Below are positions 6,870-15,000 of a stretch of DNA of 17,722 nucleotides, piece by piece. Both the position numbers and the translations under genes were made by a program. The notes under the pieces are model-generated. The model worked only from the letters and a program-made list of their open reading frames with translations, had not been told where the DNA came from and did no database searches. Every line of letters starts with the position of its first letter. Within the stretch, counting starts at the first letter, position 1. The DNA lies in contig JAJRUY010000004.1 of the NCBI GenBank assembly GCA_024277555.1, positions 1 to 17,722 on the forward strand, in the 5' to 3' direction. The DNA is from Gammaproteobacteria bacterium (lineage in GTDB: Bacteria > Pseudomonadota > Gammaproteobacteria > Chromatiales > Chromatiaceae).

Positions 6870-8518
6870 TTCCGCTGCGCCAGGGGATACGGGTCGTACA
6901 TATTACCTGGGTGCTGCTCAGGAACGGTCTGGATGAGTTCGTCCTGGCCGCCCATTTGTTTCGGCCAATCCGCTTTATCCGTTTTCTTTCGCCGTTTTAC
7001 TGGCTGCAGAAAGGGCAGCGCCCGCACTACGGCATCCGCATCCGCCGCACCCTGGAAGACCTGGGGCCGATCTACATCAAATTCGGGCAGATTCTCTCCA
7101 CCCGCCGCGATTTGCTTCCTGACGATATTGCCGAAGAGCTGGTAAAACTGCAAGATGAAGTTCCCCCCTTCCCTGCTGAGCAATCCCTGCAGATCGTGGA
7201 AAAGGCGCTGGGAGGCAAAGTGGGCGACCTATTTTCCCGCTTCGACCCCGAACCCATGGCGTCTGCCTCCATCGCCCAGGTGCATGCCGCCCGCCTGCAC
7301 AGTGGCGAGGAAGTTATCGTCAAGGTGGTGCGCCCCGGCATCGAAAAAGCCATTCGCAAGGATGTGGATCTGATGTACACCCTGGCCGGGCTGGCGCAAA
7401 AATACTCCAGTGAGGCTCGCCGCCTGCGTCCCATGGAGGTGGTAAAAGAATACGAGAAGACCATTTTCGATGAGCTGGATCTGACCCGCGAAGCCGCCAA
7501 CGCCTCCCAGCTGCGGCGCAATTTTCTGGACAGCGAGATGCTCTATGTTCCCAAGGTCTACTGGGACTATTGCCGCCGCAATGTGATGGTAATGGAGCGC
7601 ATCTACGGCACCCCCGTGGATGAGGTGGAGGCGCTAAAAGCCCAAGGCGTGAGCATGGCCATGCTGGGCGAGCGCGGGGTGGAGATCTTCTTTACCCAGG
7701 TGTTCCGCGACAACTTCTTTCACGCCGACATGCACCCGGGAAACATCTTTGTCGAGCCCAGTGGCCGCTACATCAGCGTGGATTTTGGCATCATGGGCAC
7801 TCTCACCACCGAGGATCAGCGCTATCTGGCGGAAAACCTGCTGGCCTTCTTCCACCGCGACTACCGCCGCGTGGCCGAACTGCATGTGGAATCGGGCTGG
7901 GTGCCTGAGGGTACGCGCATCGAAGACTTTGAAGCGGCCATCCGCACCGTCAGTGAACCCATCTGGGAAAAGCCCATTGCTGAAATTTCCTTCGGGCACT
8001 TCCTGCTGCGTCTGTTCCAGACCGCCCAACGCTTTGACATGGAAGTGCAGCCACAACTGGTGCTGCTGCAAAAAACCCTGCTGAACATCGAGGGTCTGGG
8101 GCGCATGTTGTACCCGGAGCTGGATCTATGGACCACGGCCAAGCCCTTCATGGAAAAGTGGATTTCCCAGCAGGTCGGCCCCAAGGCATTCCTGCGCAGG
8201 GTCAAGGAGAATGCTCCACAAATGTCCGAGGAGCTGCCGGAAATCCCGCGTCTGGCCTATCAGGTGCTCAAGAGCGCCCAGAGCGGAAAGCTGCGCCTGG
8301 AATGGCACTCGGAGGAGCTGCAGGCGTTGCGCAAGGATTTGCAACAGGGGCAAAACCGCACCCGCCAAAGTATCGCGGGGGGAACCCTGGTAATCAGTGC
8401 CGCACTCCTGGCCGGCATGGGAACCCCGTTGCTATCCGCCAGTCTGCTGCCTCTGCTCAGCGGCGGCCTTGGCATCATCGGTATTGGTCTTTTGGGAAAC
8501 AGCCTGCTGCGGCGCTGA
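6866..8518 (+). CDS. ubiB: Ubiquinone biosynthesis ATPase/kinase-like protein UbiB
   Basis: A 550-residue member of the ABC1/ADCK/UbiB family, needed for ubiquinone synthesis, probably by mobilising lipid intermediates from the membrane with ATP. Seen: KFGQ at 72-75 (the family KxGQ motif), the alanine-rich loop ASASIAQV at 132-139, the ATP lysine in IVKVVRP near 153, HADMHPGN at 286-293 and VDFG at 305-308. The C-terminus from about 500 holds two hydrophobic helices that would anchor it in the inner membrane. Length is normal. Its last 87 bases are overlapped on the other strand by the end of the next gene, and the part affected is the second C-terminal helix. Confidence 0.96.
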   Translation: MIPLRQGIRVVHITWVLLRNGLDEFVLAAHLFRPIRFIRFLSPFYWLQKGQRPHYGIRIRRTLEDLGPIYIKFGQILSTRRDLLPDDIAEELVKLQDEVPPFPAEQSLQIVEKALGGKVGDLFSRFDPEPMASASIAQVHAARLHSGEEVIVKVVRPGIEKAIRKDVDLMYTLAGLAQKYSSEARRLRPMEVVKEYEKTIFDELDLTREAANASQLRRNFLDSEMLYVPKVYWDYCRRNVMVMERIYGTPVDEVEALKAQGVSMAMLGERGVEIFFTQVFRDNFFHADMHPGNIFVEPSGRYISVDFGIMGTLTTEDQRYLAENLLAFFHRDYRRVAELHVESGWVPEGTRIEDFEAAIRTVSEPIWEKPIAEISFGHFLLRLFQTAQRFDMEVQPQLVLLQKTLLNIEGLGRMLYPELDLWTTAKPFMEKWISQQVGPKAFLRRVKENAPQMSEELPEIPRLAYQVLKSAQSGKLRLEWHSEELQALRKDLQQGQNRTRQSIAGGTLVISAALLAGMGTPLLSASLLPLLSGGLGIIGIGLLGNSLLRR

Positions 8519-9832
8519 CACAGGCGGCCGCACTCTTACCCGCACCCGCGCCTGGGCAGAAGAGATATTGCTGCCTTGCAAATGCGCGGTGAACTTACCC
8601 CCGCTGATACGCTGCTGGATGGAAATGCGGCCATCTTTCGCTTCAACCAATGTTCCCTTGTGGGTTCTGCCGTCACGCTCCTTGAGGATGACCTTGTGAT
8701 CGAGATAGTTTGACAGACGACCGACAGCAACCTTCCGGTATTCCCACATATATTCCACCTTGGGCGGCAGTGGTTTGGACTTCTTCCCTGCCCCGCTGTT
8801 GCGCCGCACCAAAGACACGCCATCCAGAACGCGGAAGCTCAGATCCGTAACGAGGCGGTTATTGACAGCCACCTGCAGGCCAAGCTTTTCCGCGACCTGT
8901 TCCCGGGGCAGTTTCATCAATGCAAATATGCCAACCGGTGTCGGGGGGCTGAGTTCAAGCAGCAGGCTGCCCCAGCTGGTGACATATTCCTTCAGCGCAT
9001 ACTTCAGACCAGGACCCGGCACAATGCCTTTCCTCTCGATTTCGCGGATCAGCTCATCCGCCATCAGCAACTTGAAATCCTCAGGAGTCACACCGCGCTT
9101 CTGCGCGCAGTATTCCGCTACTTTCTGTCCGAACTCCGGGGAGTTTTCATAGCTAATTTTCAGACTGCTCAACAACGCAGGGAGCATTTTCTGTGGATCC
9201 AGAGCAGGCACGTTGTTCAGAGCCAACGACAGCGCCAAATGTTGCATGCCCTGGATATCGAGAGAGAAATCGCTGTAAAGTTTTTGTAACGAAGGAAGAT
9301 ACTGATAGCCGAACCTCATATCTCCCTGCAACACTTCCAATCCCATCTCCTGGAGCTGGATCAGTGACGGCCCACTGCCAGCCCTGCATATATCCTGTTG
9401 CTTTCCATCGGTTCTTCTATACCCGGCGCGCTCTCCGAAACGATCCAGCTGCGCCGCCCGCTCACCGGAGATATCAAGCTCGATTCCTTTTACGACGACA
9501 TTCAGAGTATCTGGAGGAGGAATGGTTTTCCCCAGCGAAGGCAGATTCCGCACCAGATAGGAAACGGCATCCGGCCCCTGAACATGAACCATATGGATTA
9601 AAATATCCTGTTCCTGACCGGCGGGAACAATACCAATGCCCTGGACATCAATCTTTCCGCTGAGGCTGGTATTGAGATCCCGGTAATGGATGGCCGCATG
9701 GGGCGCAGCTTGCAAGATAGCGCCATCCAGTTTGGATTTTACAAAGTAATAAAACCCCCAGTGCGCAACTGCCCAGAAAATGATGGGCATACCGATCAGC
9801 CATACCCAGATATTTCTCCTTCGTCTCACCAT
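8432..9832 (-). CDS. Uncharacterised membrane-anchored protein with Sm/SH3-like C-terminal segment
   Basis: I do not recognise this 466-residue protein as a named family. After MVRRRRN comes one hydrophobic helix (about 8-31). The arginines before it suggest the N-terminus is cytoplasmic and the rest periplasmic. The middle (about 40-340) is a mixed alpha/beta region with few landmarks and single cysteines at 149 and 242. Residues about 371-430 look like a small beta-barrel of Sm/SH3 type: VGRLSNYLDHKVILKERDG, a DGR-x3-G turn, then DGRISIQ and HLQGSNIS. The end is a Gln/Ala/Thr-rich tail. It has a good AGGGG ribosome binding site four bases or so before the ATG. It follows yajL by 53 bp on the same strand and its tail overlaps ubiB. 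A YdgA/DUF945 match was considered but not convincing. Confidence 0.72.
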   Translation of the reverse strand: MVRRRRNIWVWLIGMPIIFWAVAHWGFYYFVKSKLDGAILQAAPHAAIHYRDLNTSLSGKIDVQGIGIVPAGQEQDILIHMVHVQGPDAVSYLVRNLPSLGKTIPPPDTLNVVVKGIELDISGERAAQLDRFGERAGYRRTDGKQQDICRAGSGPSLIQLQEMGLEVLQGDMRFGYQYLPSLQKLYSDFSLDIQGMQHLALSLALNNVPALDPQKMLPALLSSLKISYENSPEFGQKVAEYCAQKRGVTPEDFKLLMADELIREIERKGIVPGPGLKYALKEYVTSWGSLLLELSPPTPVGIFALMKLPREQVAEKLGLQVAVNNRLVTDLSFRVLDGVSLVRRNSGAGKKSKPLPPKVEYMWEYRKVAVGRLSNYLDHKVILKERDGRTHKGTLVEAKDGRISIQQRISGGKFTAHLQGSNISSAQARVRVRVRPPVSAPQQAVSQKTNTDDAKAAAEQRQQTGG

Positions 9833-9885
9833 AGTCCCCTTTTCTGTTATTGGGTATTCCGCGCACGGACAACAGCCGGGTGCGG

Positions 9886-10449
9886 CTATCGATTGGCCGG
9901 GCGCACCAGCGAAGCTTCCACGGCATTGCGCTGCTCTGCCCCCACAAGAACTTCAATCAGTTCGAGCGCAAAATCCATGGCGGTGCCAGGCCCGCGAGAG
10001 GTGATGACCTTGCCATCGACAACCACCGCCTGGTCATCAATATAGCGGGTATGTTCCAGTTGCATGGCGTCGATGACGCCTGGATAGGAGGTTGCCCGCT
10101 TTCCCTGCAGCAAGCCGGCGCTGGCCAGTACCTTGGGTGCGGCGCAGATGGCGGCTGTATACTTTCCCTGCTCCGACATACGCTTGAGCATGCGCTGGAT
10201 GCGCTGATCCTCGTCCAGATAGTCAGCACCTGGCAAGCCCCCGGGCAGCACAATCATGTCGAAATCATCGCCCAGCACTTCGTCCAGACTGGTATCGGGA
10301 ACCATGACCACCCCGCGACTGCAGGTGACCACACCATCCGTCAAGCCTGCGGTAACCACCTCGATACCAGCCCGCCGCAGCAAATCAATAATGCTGACGG
10401 CCTCCAGCTCTTCGCAACCCTGCGCCAGGGGAACCAGTACTCGTGCCAT
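9886..10449 (-). CDS. yajL: DJ-1/PfpI-family protein, YajL-like
   Basis: A 187-residue cytoplasmic protein of the DJ-1 subfamily. AAICAAP contains the reactive cysteine Cys102 at the nucleophile elbow, and Glu16 in GCEELEA corresponds to human DJ-1 Glu18, which tunes that cysteine. Also seen: TCSRGV, VLPGGLPGA and SRGPGTAMDF, all strongly like E. coli YajL. Members protect against oxidative and carbonyl stress; the exact activity (chaperone, glyoxalase or deglycase) is debated. GGAGGA at 10456-10461 lies six bases before the ATG, an excellent ribosome binding site. A GATAAT sequence further upstream could be a weak -10. The gene follows the ctpA-type protease by 72 bp. Confidence 0.92.
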   Translation of the reverse strand: MARVLVPLAQGCEELEAVSIIDLLRRAGIEVVTAGLTDGVVTCSRGVVMVPDTSLDEVLGDDFDMIVLPGGLPGADYLDEDQRIQRMLKRMSEQGKYTAAICAAPKVLASAGLLQGKRATSYPGVIDAMQLEHTRYIDDQAVVVDGKVITSRGPGTAMDFALELIEVLVGAEQRNAVEASLVRPANR

Positions 10450-10521
10450 ATCGCATCCTCCGGGTTTCAGTGTAACCTTAATTATCCTGAAAAAACCGGA
10501 AGCATTCTATCTTTTAGCGGA

Positions 10522-11817
10522 TTACTGAAGCTCATTTTTGCTGAAAATGGCGATCCCCTTGAGCAAGTTCAGAGCCTCGTTCAGCTCATAGTCTTCTTCC
10601 AGCAGTTTTTTCTCACCGTTGCCATTTTTCTTGCCGGGCTTCTTCTTGTCAGGATTGGCCAGATGATCCGCCAGATCGGCTTCTTTGACCTGCAATGAAC
10701 TTTTTTTCAGCTCCTGGAGCTTTACCTTGCTCAGCTCGATATCCGGCTCGATTCCTTCCGCCTGAATGGAGCGGCCGTCGGGAGTGTAATATCTGGCGGT
10801 AGTCAGTTTGATGGCAATTTTACTGCTGATGGGAACAATGGTCTGCACCGAACCCTTGCCAAAGGTGGTACGCCCCATGATTACCGCCCGCCGGTGATCT
10901 TGCAGCGCACCTGCCACGATTTCCGAGGCCGAAGCCGAGCCCTCGTTTACCAGCACCACCAGGGGGGCGCCGTTCAGGACATCACCAGGGCGGGCATTGA
11001 ATTTCAATGCGGAACTTTCTACCCGCCCTTTGGTATAGACGATCAGTCCTTTCTCCAGGAACGCATCACTAACCGCAACCGCGCCCTGCAACACACCCCC
11101 TGGATTGTTGCGCAAATCCAGCACTAGCCCCTTCAGCGGCGCACCAGATTTCTTTTGCAGTTTGCGTATGGCCTGCAACATGTCGTCTGCGGTAGGCGCC
11201 TGAAATTGCGCCAGGCGCACATAGCCAAACCCTGGTTCCAGCTCCCGCGATTTCACGCTTGCCTGCTTGATCACTGCCCGGGTTATTTCAAATTCCAGAG
11301 GCTTGTGTTCACCGTTACGCTGTACCGTAAGCTTGATTTTGGTTCCCGGTTTGCCACGCATGATTTTTACCGCCTTGCTCAGGCTCATGCCTTTCGCAGG
11401 CTTGCCATCCAGGCGGATAATCAGATCCCCCGCCTGGATGCCCGCCTTCTGCGCCGGGGTGTCATCGATGGGTGATATGACTTTGATGAAGCCGTCTTCC
11501 ACGCCGACTTCGATACCCAGGCCACCAAACTCTCCACTGGTTCCTTCCTGCAGCGCCTTGAAATGTTCTTCATCCAGATAGGCAGAATGGGGATCCAGAC
11601 CCTCCAGCATGCCGCGAATGGCATGATCCAGAAGCTCCCGGTCGGTAACCGGCTCTACATAGTCCTGTTGCACCCGCCCGAACACTTCAGCAAAAATCCG
11701 CAGCTCTTTCAGGGGCAGTCCTTTTTCTTCCGCAGGTGTTTCCTTGGCAAGAGATGCCGAAAACGGCACCAAAACCACGCAGCCCCAAAAAATACTTCTG
11801 ATTGCCCACTTGCTCAT
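10522..11817 (-). CDS. ctpA: C-terminal processing protease, S41 family (CtpA/Prc-like)
   Basis: A 431-residue periplasmic serine protease. Residues 1-24 are a signal peptide ending SASLA. A helical region is followed by a PDZ domain (about 95-170, including EFGGLGIEV and AGIQAGD) and the S41 catalytic domain (about 195-365). The Ser-Lys dyad is Ser296 in GSASASE and Lys321 in FGKGSVQ, with Gln325 four residues on, matching the spacing in CtpB. The tail is lysine-rich and charged. Related enzymes trim or destroy periplasmic proteins, including murein hydrolases. The gpmI-envC-ctpA order is as in Pseudomonas. It follows envC by 47 bp, so it is probably in one operon. Confidence 0.95.
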   Translation of the reverse strand: MSKWAIRSIFWGCVVLVPFSASLAKETPAEEKGLPLKELRIFAEVFGRVQQDYVEPVTDRELLDHAIRGMLEGLDPHSAYLDEEHFKALQEGTSGEFGGLGIEVGVEDGFIKVISPIDDTPAQKAGIQAGDLIIRLDGKPAKGMSLSKAVKIMRGKPGTKIKLTVQRNGEHKPLEFEITRAVIKQASVKSRELEPGFGYVRLAQFQAPTADDMLQAIRKLQKKSGAPLKGLVLDLRNNPGGVLQGAVAVSDAFLEKGLIVYTKGRVESSALKFNARPGDVLNGAPLVVLVNEGSASASEIVAGALQDHRRAVIMGRTTFGKGSVQTIVPISSKIAIKLTTARYYTPDGRSIQAEGIEPDIELSKVKLQELKKSSLQVKEADLADHLANPDKKKPGKKNGNGEKKLLEEDYELNEALNLLKGIAIFSKNELQ

Positions 11818-11864
11818 TTCAACGTCTCTTGTGTGTGACCATTAAAGGTTAACTGGTTTTCCTG

Positions 11865-13037
11865 CTATCGCCTGTTGCGTTTCCTGCACCAACGCACAGG
11901 GTTCAGCGCCTTACCTTGATGGCGGATACCAAAATAGATTCCACTATCATTGCGCCCACCGCCGCCGCTGGCCTGGGCGATGATTTCGCCTGCCTCCACC
12001 CATTCGCCAGTTTCCTTGAACAGGCTTTGGTTGTGGCCATACAAGGTCATGAAGCCATCACCGTGTTCAACGATAATCAACAAACCATAGCCTCGCAGCC
12101 AGTCTGCCCATGCAATTCTTCCCGCATGCACAGCCCGCACATCCTCTCCTGCAGCGGCACTGATTATAACCCCGTCCCAACGCAAGTTACCGATTTTCTG
12201 GGAGCCAAAGGTTTTCAGCAGTCTTCCCGGCAATGGCCAGATGAGTTTGCCCCTGCTCTCTCGAAAGCCTTTTTGCTCGGGCAGATCCAGCATCTGGAAG
12301 GCGTCGCGCAAATGCTGCAGCAATTCCACCAGGCGACGCTCATCTTCCTGCCAGCTCTTCAGCTTTTCACCTTGCTGCTGCAACCGGGAATCAACCTGCT
12401 GCAACAACTGCCTGCGCTGCTGCTGGCGCTGTTGCAGGCTTGCCTTTTTCTCCTGCTGCTGGAGACGCAGTCGCTCCAGTGAAGCTTGCTGGTGCTTGAT
12501 CTGTGCCGCCAGGCTGCGTTTTTCTTTCAAATCCCGGTCAAAAATCTGCAACTGCCGGACACGTTCCCTGCTGATATAGTCGTGGTAGGCCAAGAGGCGG
12601 CTCAGTGCCGCAGGATCCTGCTGGTTGAGAAACAGCTTGAGCCGTTCCTGACGCCCCGCCATGTACGCAGAACGCAACAACAGGGCCAGTTTCTCACGCG
12701 TCTTCCCGAGGCGCTGTTGCAGGTCTTGTTGCTGCTGCTGAAGCCGTTGCAGCTGCTGTTGCAATTGCTGCTGTTGCACATTCAGCTGGCGCAACTGGGC
12801 AACCAGGGTGCCTACTTCCTGTTCCGCGTCCGCCAGCTCGGCGGCCAGACTATCCTTTTCCTGGCGGGTTTTCCTGATGGTTTGCTGCAAGCGGGAAATA
12901 CGCTGTTGCAGCTGTTCCCTTTGCTGCTGGGCGCGCTGTTGTTGATCCTGTCTGTCGTCTGCCTTTGCTGTGGAAATACCCACCACCCCCGCAATCAGCA
13001 ACACGCCACATACGGGAAAAAGAAGCCTGGACGCCAT
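11865..13037 (-). CDS. envC: Murein hydrolase activator EnvC
   Basis: A 390-residue exported protein. A signal peptide (about 1-26, ending AKA) is followed by a very long glutamine-rich coiled coil (about 28-255) and a C-terminal LytM/M23 domain (about 270-385). The LytM zinc site is degenerate: LRWDGVIISAAAGEDV stands where active enzymes have the metal-binding His and Asp. E. coli EnvC has the same loss, so this protein should activate amidases (AmiA/AmiB type) at the septum rather than cut peptidoglycan. The downstream segments ADWLRGYGL, VEHGDG and YFGIRHQGKALNP closely follow EnvC. Its ATG shares one base with the gpmI stop (TGATG). The rich CAG/CAA tracts could be prone to slippage. Confidence 0.94.
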   Translation of the reverse strand: MASRLLFPVCGVLLIAGVVGISTAKADDRQDQQQRAQQQREQLQQRISRLQQTIRKTRQEKDSLAAELADAEQEVGTLVAQLRQLNVQQQQLQQQLQRLQQQQQDLQQRLGKTREKLALLLRSAYMAGRQERLKLFLNQQDPAALSRLLAYHDYISRERVRQLQIFDRDLKEKRSLAAQIKHQQASLERLRLQQQEKKASLQQRQQQRRQLLQQVDSRLQQQGEKLKSWQEDERRLVELLQHLRDAFQMLDLPEQKGFRESRGKLIWPLPGRLLKTFGSQKIGNLRWDGVIISAAAGEDVRAVHAGRIAWADWLRGYGLLIIVEHGDGFMTLYGHNQSLFKETGEWVEAGEIIAQASGGGGRNDSGIYFGIRHQGKALNPVRWCRKRNRR

Positions 13038-14611
13038 CAGGCGGTTTCTGACTCCTGTTCCTGGTCTTCATGTTCGATGAGCGGGCGACCGGTCATTTCT
13101 GTGGGCTGCGGCAAGCCCATGATCTTCAGCAGCGTCGGCGCCACATCACACAGGGCGCCGCTATCGGAAAGCCGGACGGGGCGATCTCCCACATATACCA
13201 GCGGAACAGGGGCGGTGGTATGGGCGGTATAGGGCTGACCGGTTTTTTCATCCAGCATCTTCTCGCAGTTGCCATGATCTGCAGTCACCAGCATGGCACC
13301 GCCAACCTTGTGAATGGCTCGCGTCACCCGCCCCAGGCACTCATCCAGGGTTTCCACCGCCTGCACCGCCGCCTCAAATTTTCCGGTATGCCCCACCATG
13401 TCGCCATTGGCATAGTTGACGATGATGGCGTCATACTTGCCCTCTTCAATCGCCTGCACCAGGTGATCGGTCACTTCCGGTGCGCTCATTTCCGGCTTGA
13501 GGTCATAAGTCGCCACATCCGGTGAGGGCACAAGAATGCGGTCTTCTCCCTCGAAAGGCTGCTCCCGGCCACCGTTGAAGAAAAACGTCACATGAGCATA
13601 TTTCTCTGTTTCGGCCAGCCGGAGCTGACGCAGGCCAAGCCTGGAGATGTATTCCCCAAACACATTTTCCAGACGCTCTGCAGGGAATGCCACGGGAATG
13701 TCCCATTCCTTGTTGTACTCCGTAAGACTGACAAAAATGCCAAGATCGGGCACCACTTCCCGCTGAAAGGCGTCGAAATCCTTCTCTATAAACGAGCGGG
13801 TAATTTGCCGCGCACGGTCGGAGCGGTAGTTCATGCTGATGATCACATCACCATCACACACACACACTTTTTCCTCACCCGCTGGAATGATGGCCGTCGC
13901 ATCCACGAACTCATCTGTTTCTCCCCGTGCGTAGGCCATCTCCAAACCTTCGACGGCATTGGCGGCAACATATTCTGCCTTGCCCCGGGTAATCAGGTCG
14001 TAGGCTTTCAGGATGCGCTCCCAGCGATGATCCCTGTCCATGGCAAAATAACGTCCGACAATGCTGGCAATGCGGCCATTTCCGACTTCTGCAAATACCT
14101 CATCCATGGCCTGCAGAGAGGCCATGGCACTTTTGGGCGGCATGTCTCTCCCGTCAAGAAAAGCATGTACAAAAATTTTTTTCGCGCCACGCTCTGCAGC
14201 CAGTTTGACCATGGCATGAATATGCTCTTCATGGGAATGCACCCCCCCAGGAGAAAGCAGCCCCAGAATATGCACTGCAGACTCATTGTCTACGGCAATA
14301 TCCACCGCTCCGGTCAAGGTAGCATTGCTGAAAAAAGAGCCGGTGCGAATGGAGCGGCTGACACGAGTGAATTCCTGATAAACCACACGCCCGCTCCCCA
14401 GGTTCAGATGCCCTACCTCGGAGTTACCCATTTGCCCACTGGGCAACCCCACGGATGATCCCGAAGTATCCAGCGCCGTATGTGCGCCTTCATTCCAGAG
14501 CCGATCCCACACCGGTGTGCTGGCGGCAGCAATGGCGTTGTTTTCCTTTTCTTCGCGCAATCCCCAGCCATCGAGGATAATCAGCACAACTGGGCGGGGC
14601 GTATCATTCAT
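13037..14611 (-). CDS. gpmI: 2,3-bisphosphoglycerate-independent phosphoglycerate mutase
   Basis: A 524-residue glycolytic/gluconeogenic enzyme of the alkaline-phosphatase superfamily that interconverts 3- and 2-phosphoglycerate using two Mn ions. Asp14 in LILDGWG and the phosphorylated Ser64 in QMGNSEVGH are present. Later motifs include GGVHSHEEH, HAFLDGRD, the FRSDRARQ-like YRSDRARQ, NYANGDMVGHTG and TADHGNCE, which carry the other metal and substrate ligands. A short acidic tail ends the protein. The (CA)n stretch at 13855-13867 encodes Val-Cys-Val-Cys. It is the first gene of a minus-strand operon with envC and ctpA. The Shine-Dalgarno is weak. Confidence 0.97.
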   Translation of the reverse strand: MNDTPRPVVLIILDGWGLREEKENNAIAAASTPVWDRLWNEGAHTALDTSGSSVGLPSGQMGNSEVGHLNLGSGRVVYQEFTRVSRSIRTGSFFSNATLTGAVDIAVDNESAVHILGLLSPGGVHSHEEHIHAMVKLAAERGAKKIFVHAFLDGRDMPPKSAMASLQAMDEVFAEVGNGRIASIVGRYFAMDRDHRWERILKAYDLITRGKAEYVAANAVEGLEMAYARGETDEFVDATAIIPAGEEKVCVCDGDVIISMNYRSDRARQITRSFIEKDFDAFQREVVPDLGIFVSLTEYNKEWDIPVAFPAERLENVFGEYISRLGLRQLRLAETEKYAHVTFFFNGGREQPFEGEDRILVPSPDVATYDLKPEMSAPEVTDHLVQAIEEGKYDAIIVNYANGDMVGHTGKFEAAVQAVETLDECLGRVTRAIHKVGGAMLVTADHGNCEKMLDEKTGQPYTAHTTAPVPLVYVGDRPVRLSDSGALCDVAPTLLKIMGLPQPTEMTGRPLIEHEDQEQESETA

Positions 14612-14645
14612 TTCAAAAAGCTCACTGTACAGATAAATTTACGGC

Positions 14646-14660
14646 TCTGATTTTATCAGA
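14646..14660 (-). promoter_or_regulatory. gpmI: Possible gpmI promoter -10 within a 6+3+6 palindrome
   Basis: TCTGAT and ATCAGA form a perfect inverted repeat with a 3-base spacer. Read on the minus strand it contains TAAAAT (14655 down to 14650), a fair -10 hexamer about 38 bp before the gpmI start. No good -35 is seen at 16-18 bp. The palindrome could also be an operator. Confidence 0.3.
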
Positions 14661-14869
14661 ATTCCACCCCTGGCCTTGCTTGTAAAAACATGACTTGACC
14701 AGGGTTTCTCATATTCTCCCAGGCAAGGGTTGTGGGAAAAAACAGAATTTGCTTGCGGCTTCTACAGTAAAACAGTGTATTATTGTATTAGCGTGTAATA
14801 AAGGAACCTCTGATCAAGGCGTAAACTCGCATCTTGTGGCCAAAATATCCGGGCTCTGCGTTACAAATC

Positions 14870-14897
14870 TTCGCAATAGCCCGCTATTACATATAAT
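14870..14897 (+). promoter_or_regulatory. Candidate outward promoter inside the MITE, facing the ArsR gene
   Basis: TATAAT at 14892-14897 is a perfect -10. TTCGCA at 14870-14875 matches four of six -35 positions with a 16-bp spacer. Transcription would start near 14904 and run out of the element into the ArsR gene, giving a leader of about 97 nt. Confidence 0.4.
14875..14888. repeat. AATAGC-CC-GCTATT palindromic core, copy 1
   Basis: AATAGC (14875-14880), CC, GCTATT (14883-14888) form a tight hairpin. The flanks (ATCTTGTGGCC upstream from 14831, AATTTGCGCCTTG downstream to 14907) resemble the flanks of the second copy at 17641-17722, so both appear to belong to one repeat family. Confidence 0.55.
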
Positions 14898-15000
14898 TTG
14901 CGCCTTGATCCCGAACATTTTGATCTGCAATTTGCTTCGTTCAGACTCGATCAGAGGTTCCTAAACAATGCATGCGTTAATGGCACTGGAGAGGTAGCTT

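Larger units (their letters stand above)
14803..14961. mobile_element. MITE-like element, 159 bp, with 13-bp terminal inverted repeats and TAAA target duplication
   Basis: The left end GGAACCTCTGATC (14803-14815) is exactly inverted at the right end GATCAGAGGTTCC (14949-14961). TAAA directly flanks both sides (14799-14802 and 14962-14965), the signature of a 4-bp target duplication. No transposase is encoded, so it is non-autonomous. Inside is a second inverted repeat: GATCAAGGCGTAAA (14812-14825) against TTTGCGCCTTGATC (14897-14910), with one mismatch that would be a U-G pair in RNA. A small AATAGC-CC-GCTATT palindrome sits near the middle. The ends and 4-bp duplication are reminiscent of IS5-type elements, but that is from memory. 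The rest of the gene-free stretch 14612-15000 holds the gpmI leader and the possible promoters described separately. Confidence 0.8.

Noticed and set aside
8432..9832. Assignment of the membrane protein to YdgA/DUF945
   Set aside because: The single N-terminal helix and size fit, but I cannot see the family's conserved segments and the Sm-like end is not part of it.
12486..13232. Leucine-rich open frame opposite envC
   Set aside because: It is the antisense of CAG/CTG-rich coiled-coil codons, which read as poly-leucine; no start signal or domain is seen.
13855..13867. (CA)n tract in gpmI as a possible phase-variation switch
   Set aside because: Only about six and a half repeats, in the middle of an essential-type metabolic enzyme with an intact frame.
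14695..14717. TTGACC with TATTCT as a promoter for the ArsR gene
   Set aside because: The spacer is only 11 bp, too short for a sigma-70 promoter.
14695..14964. An 89-codon open frame between gpmI and the ArsR gene
   Set aside because: It runs through the MITE including both terminal repeats and has no family features or ribosome binding site.
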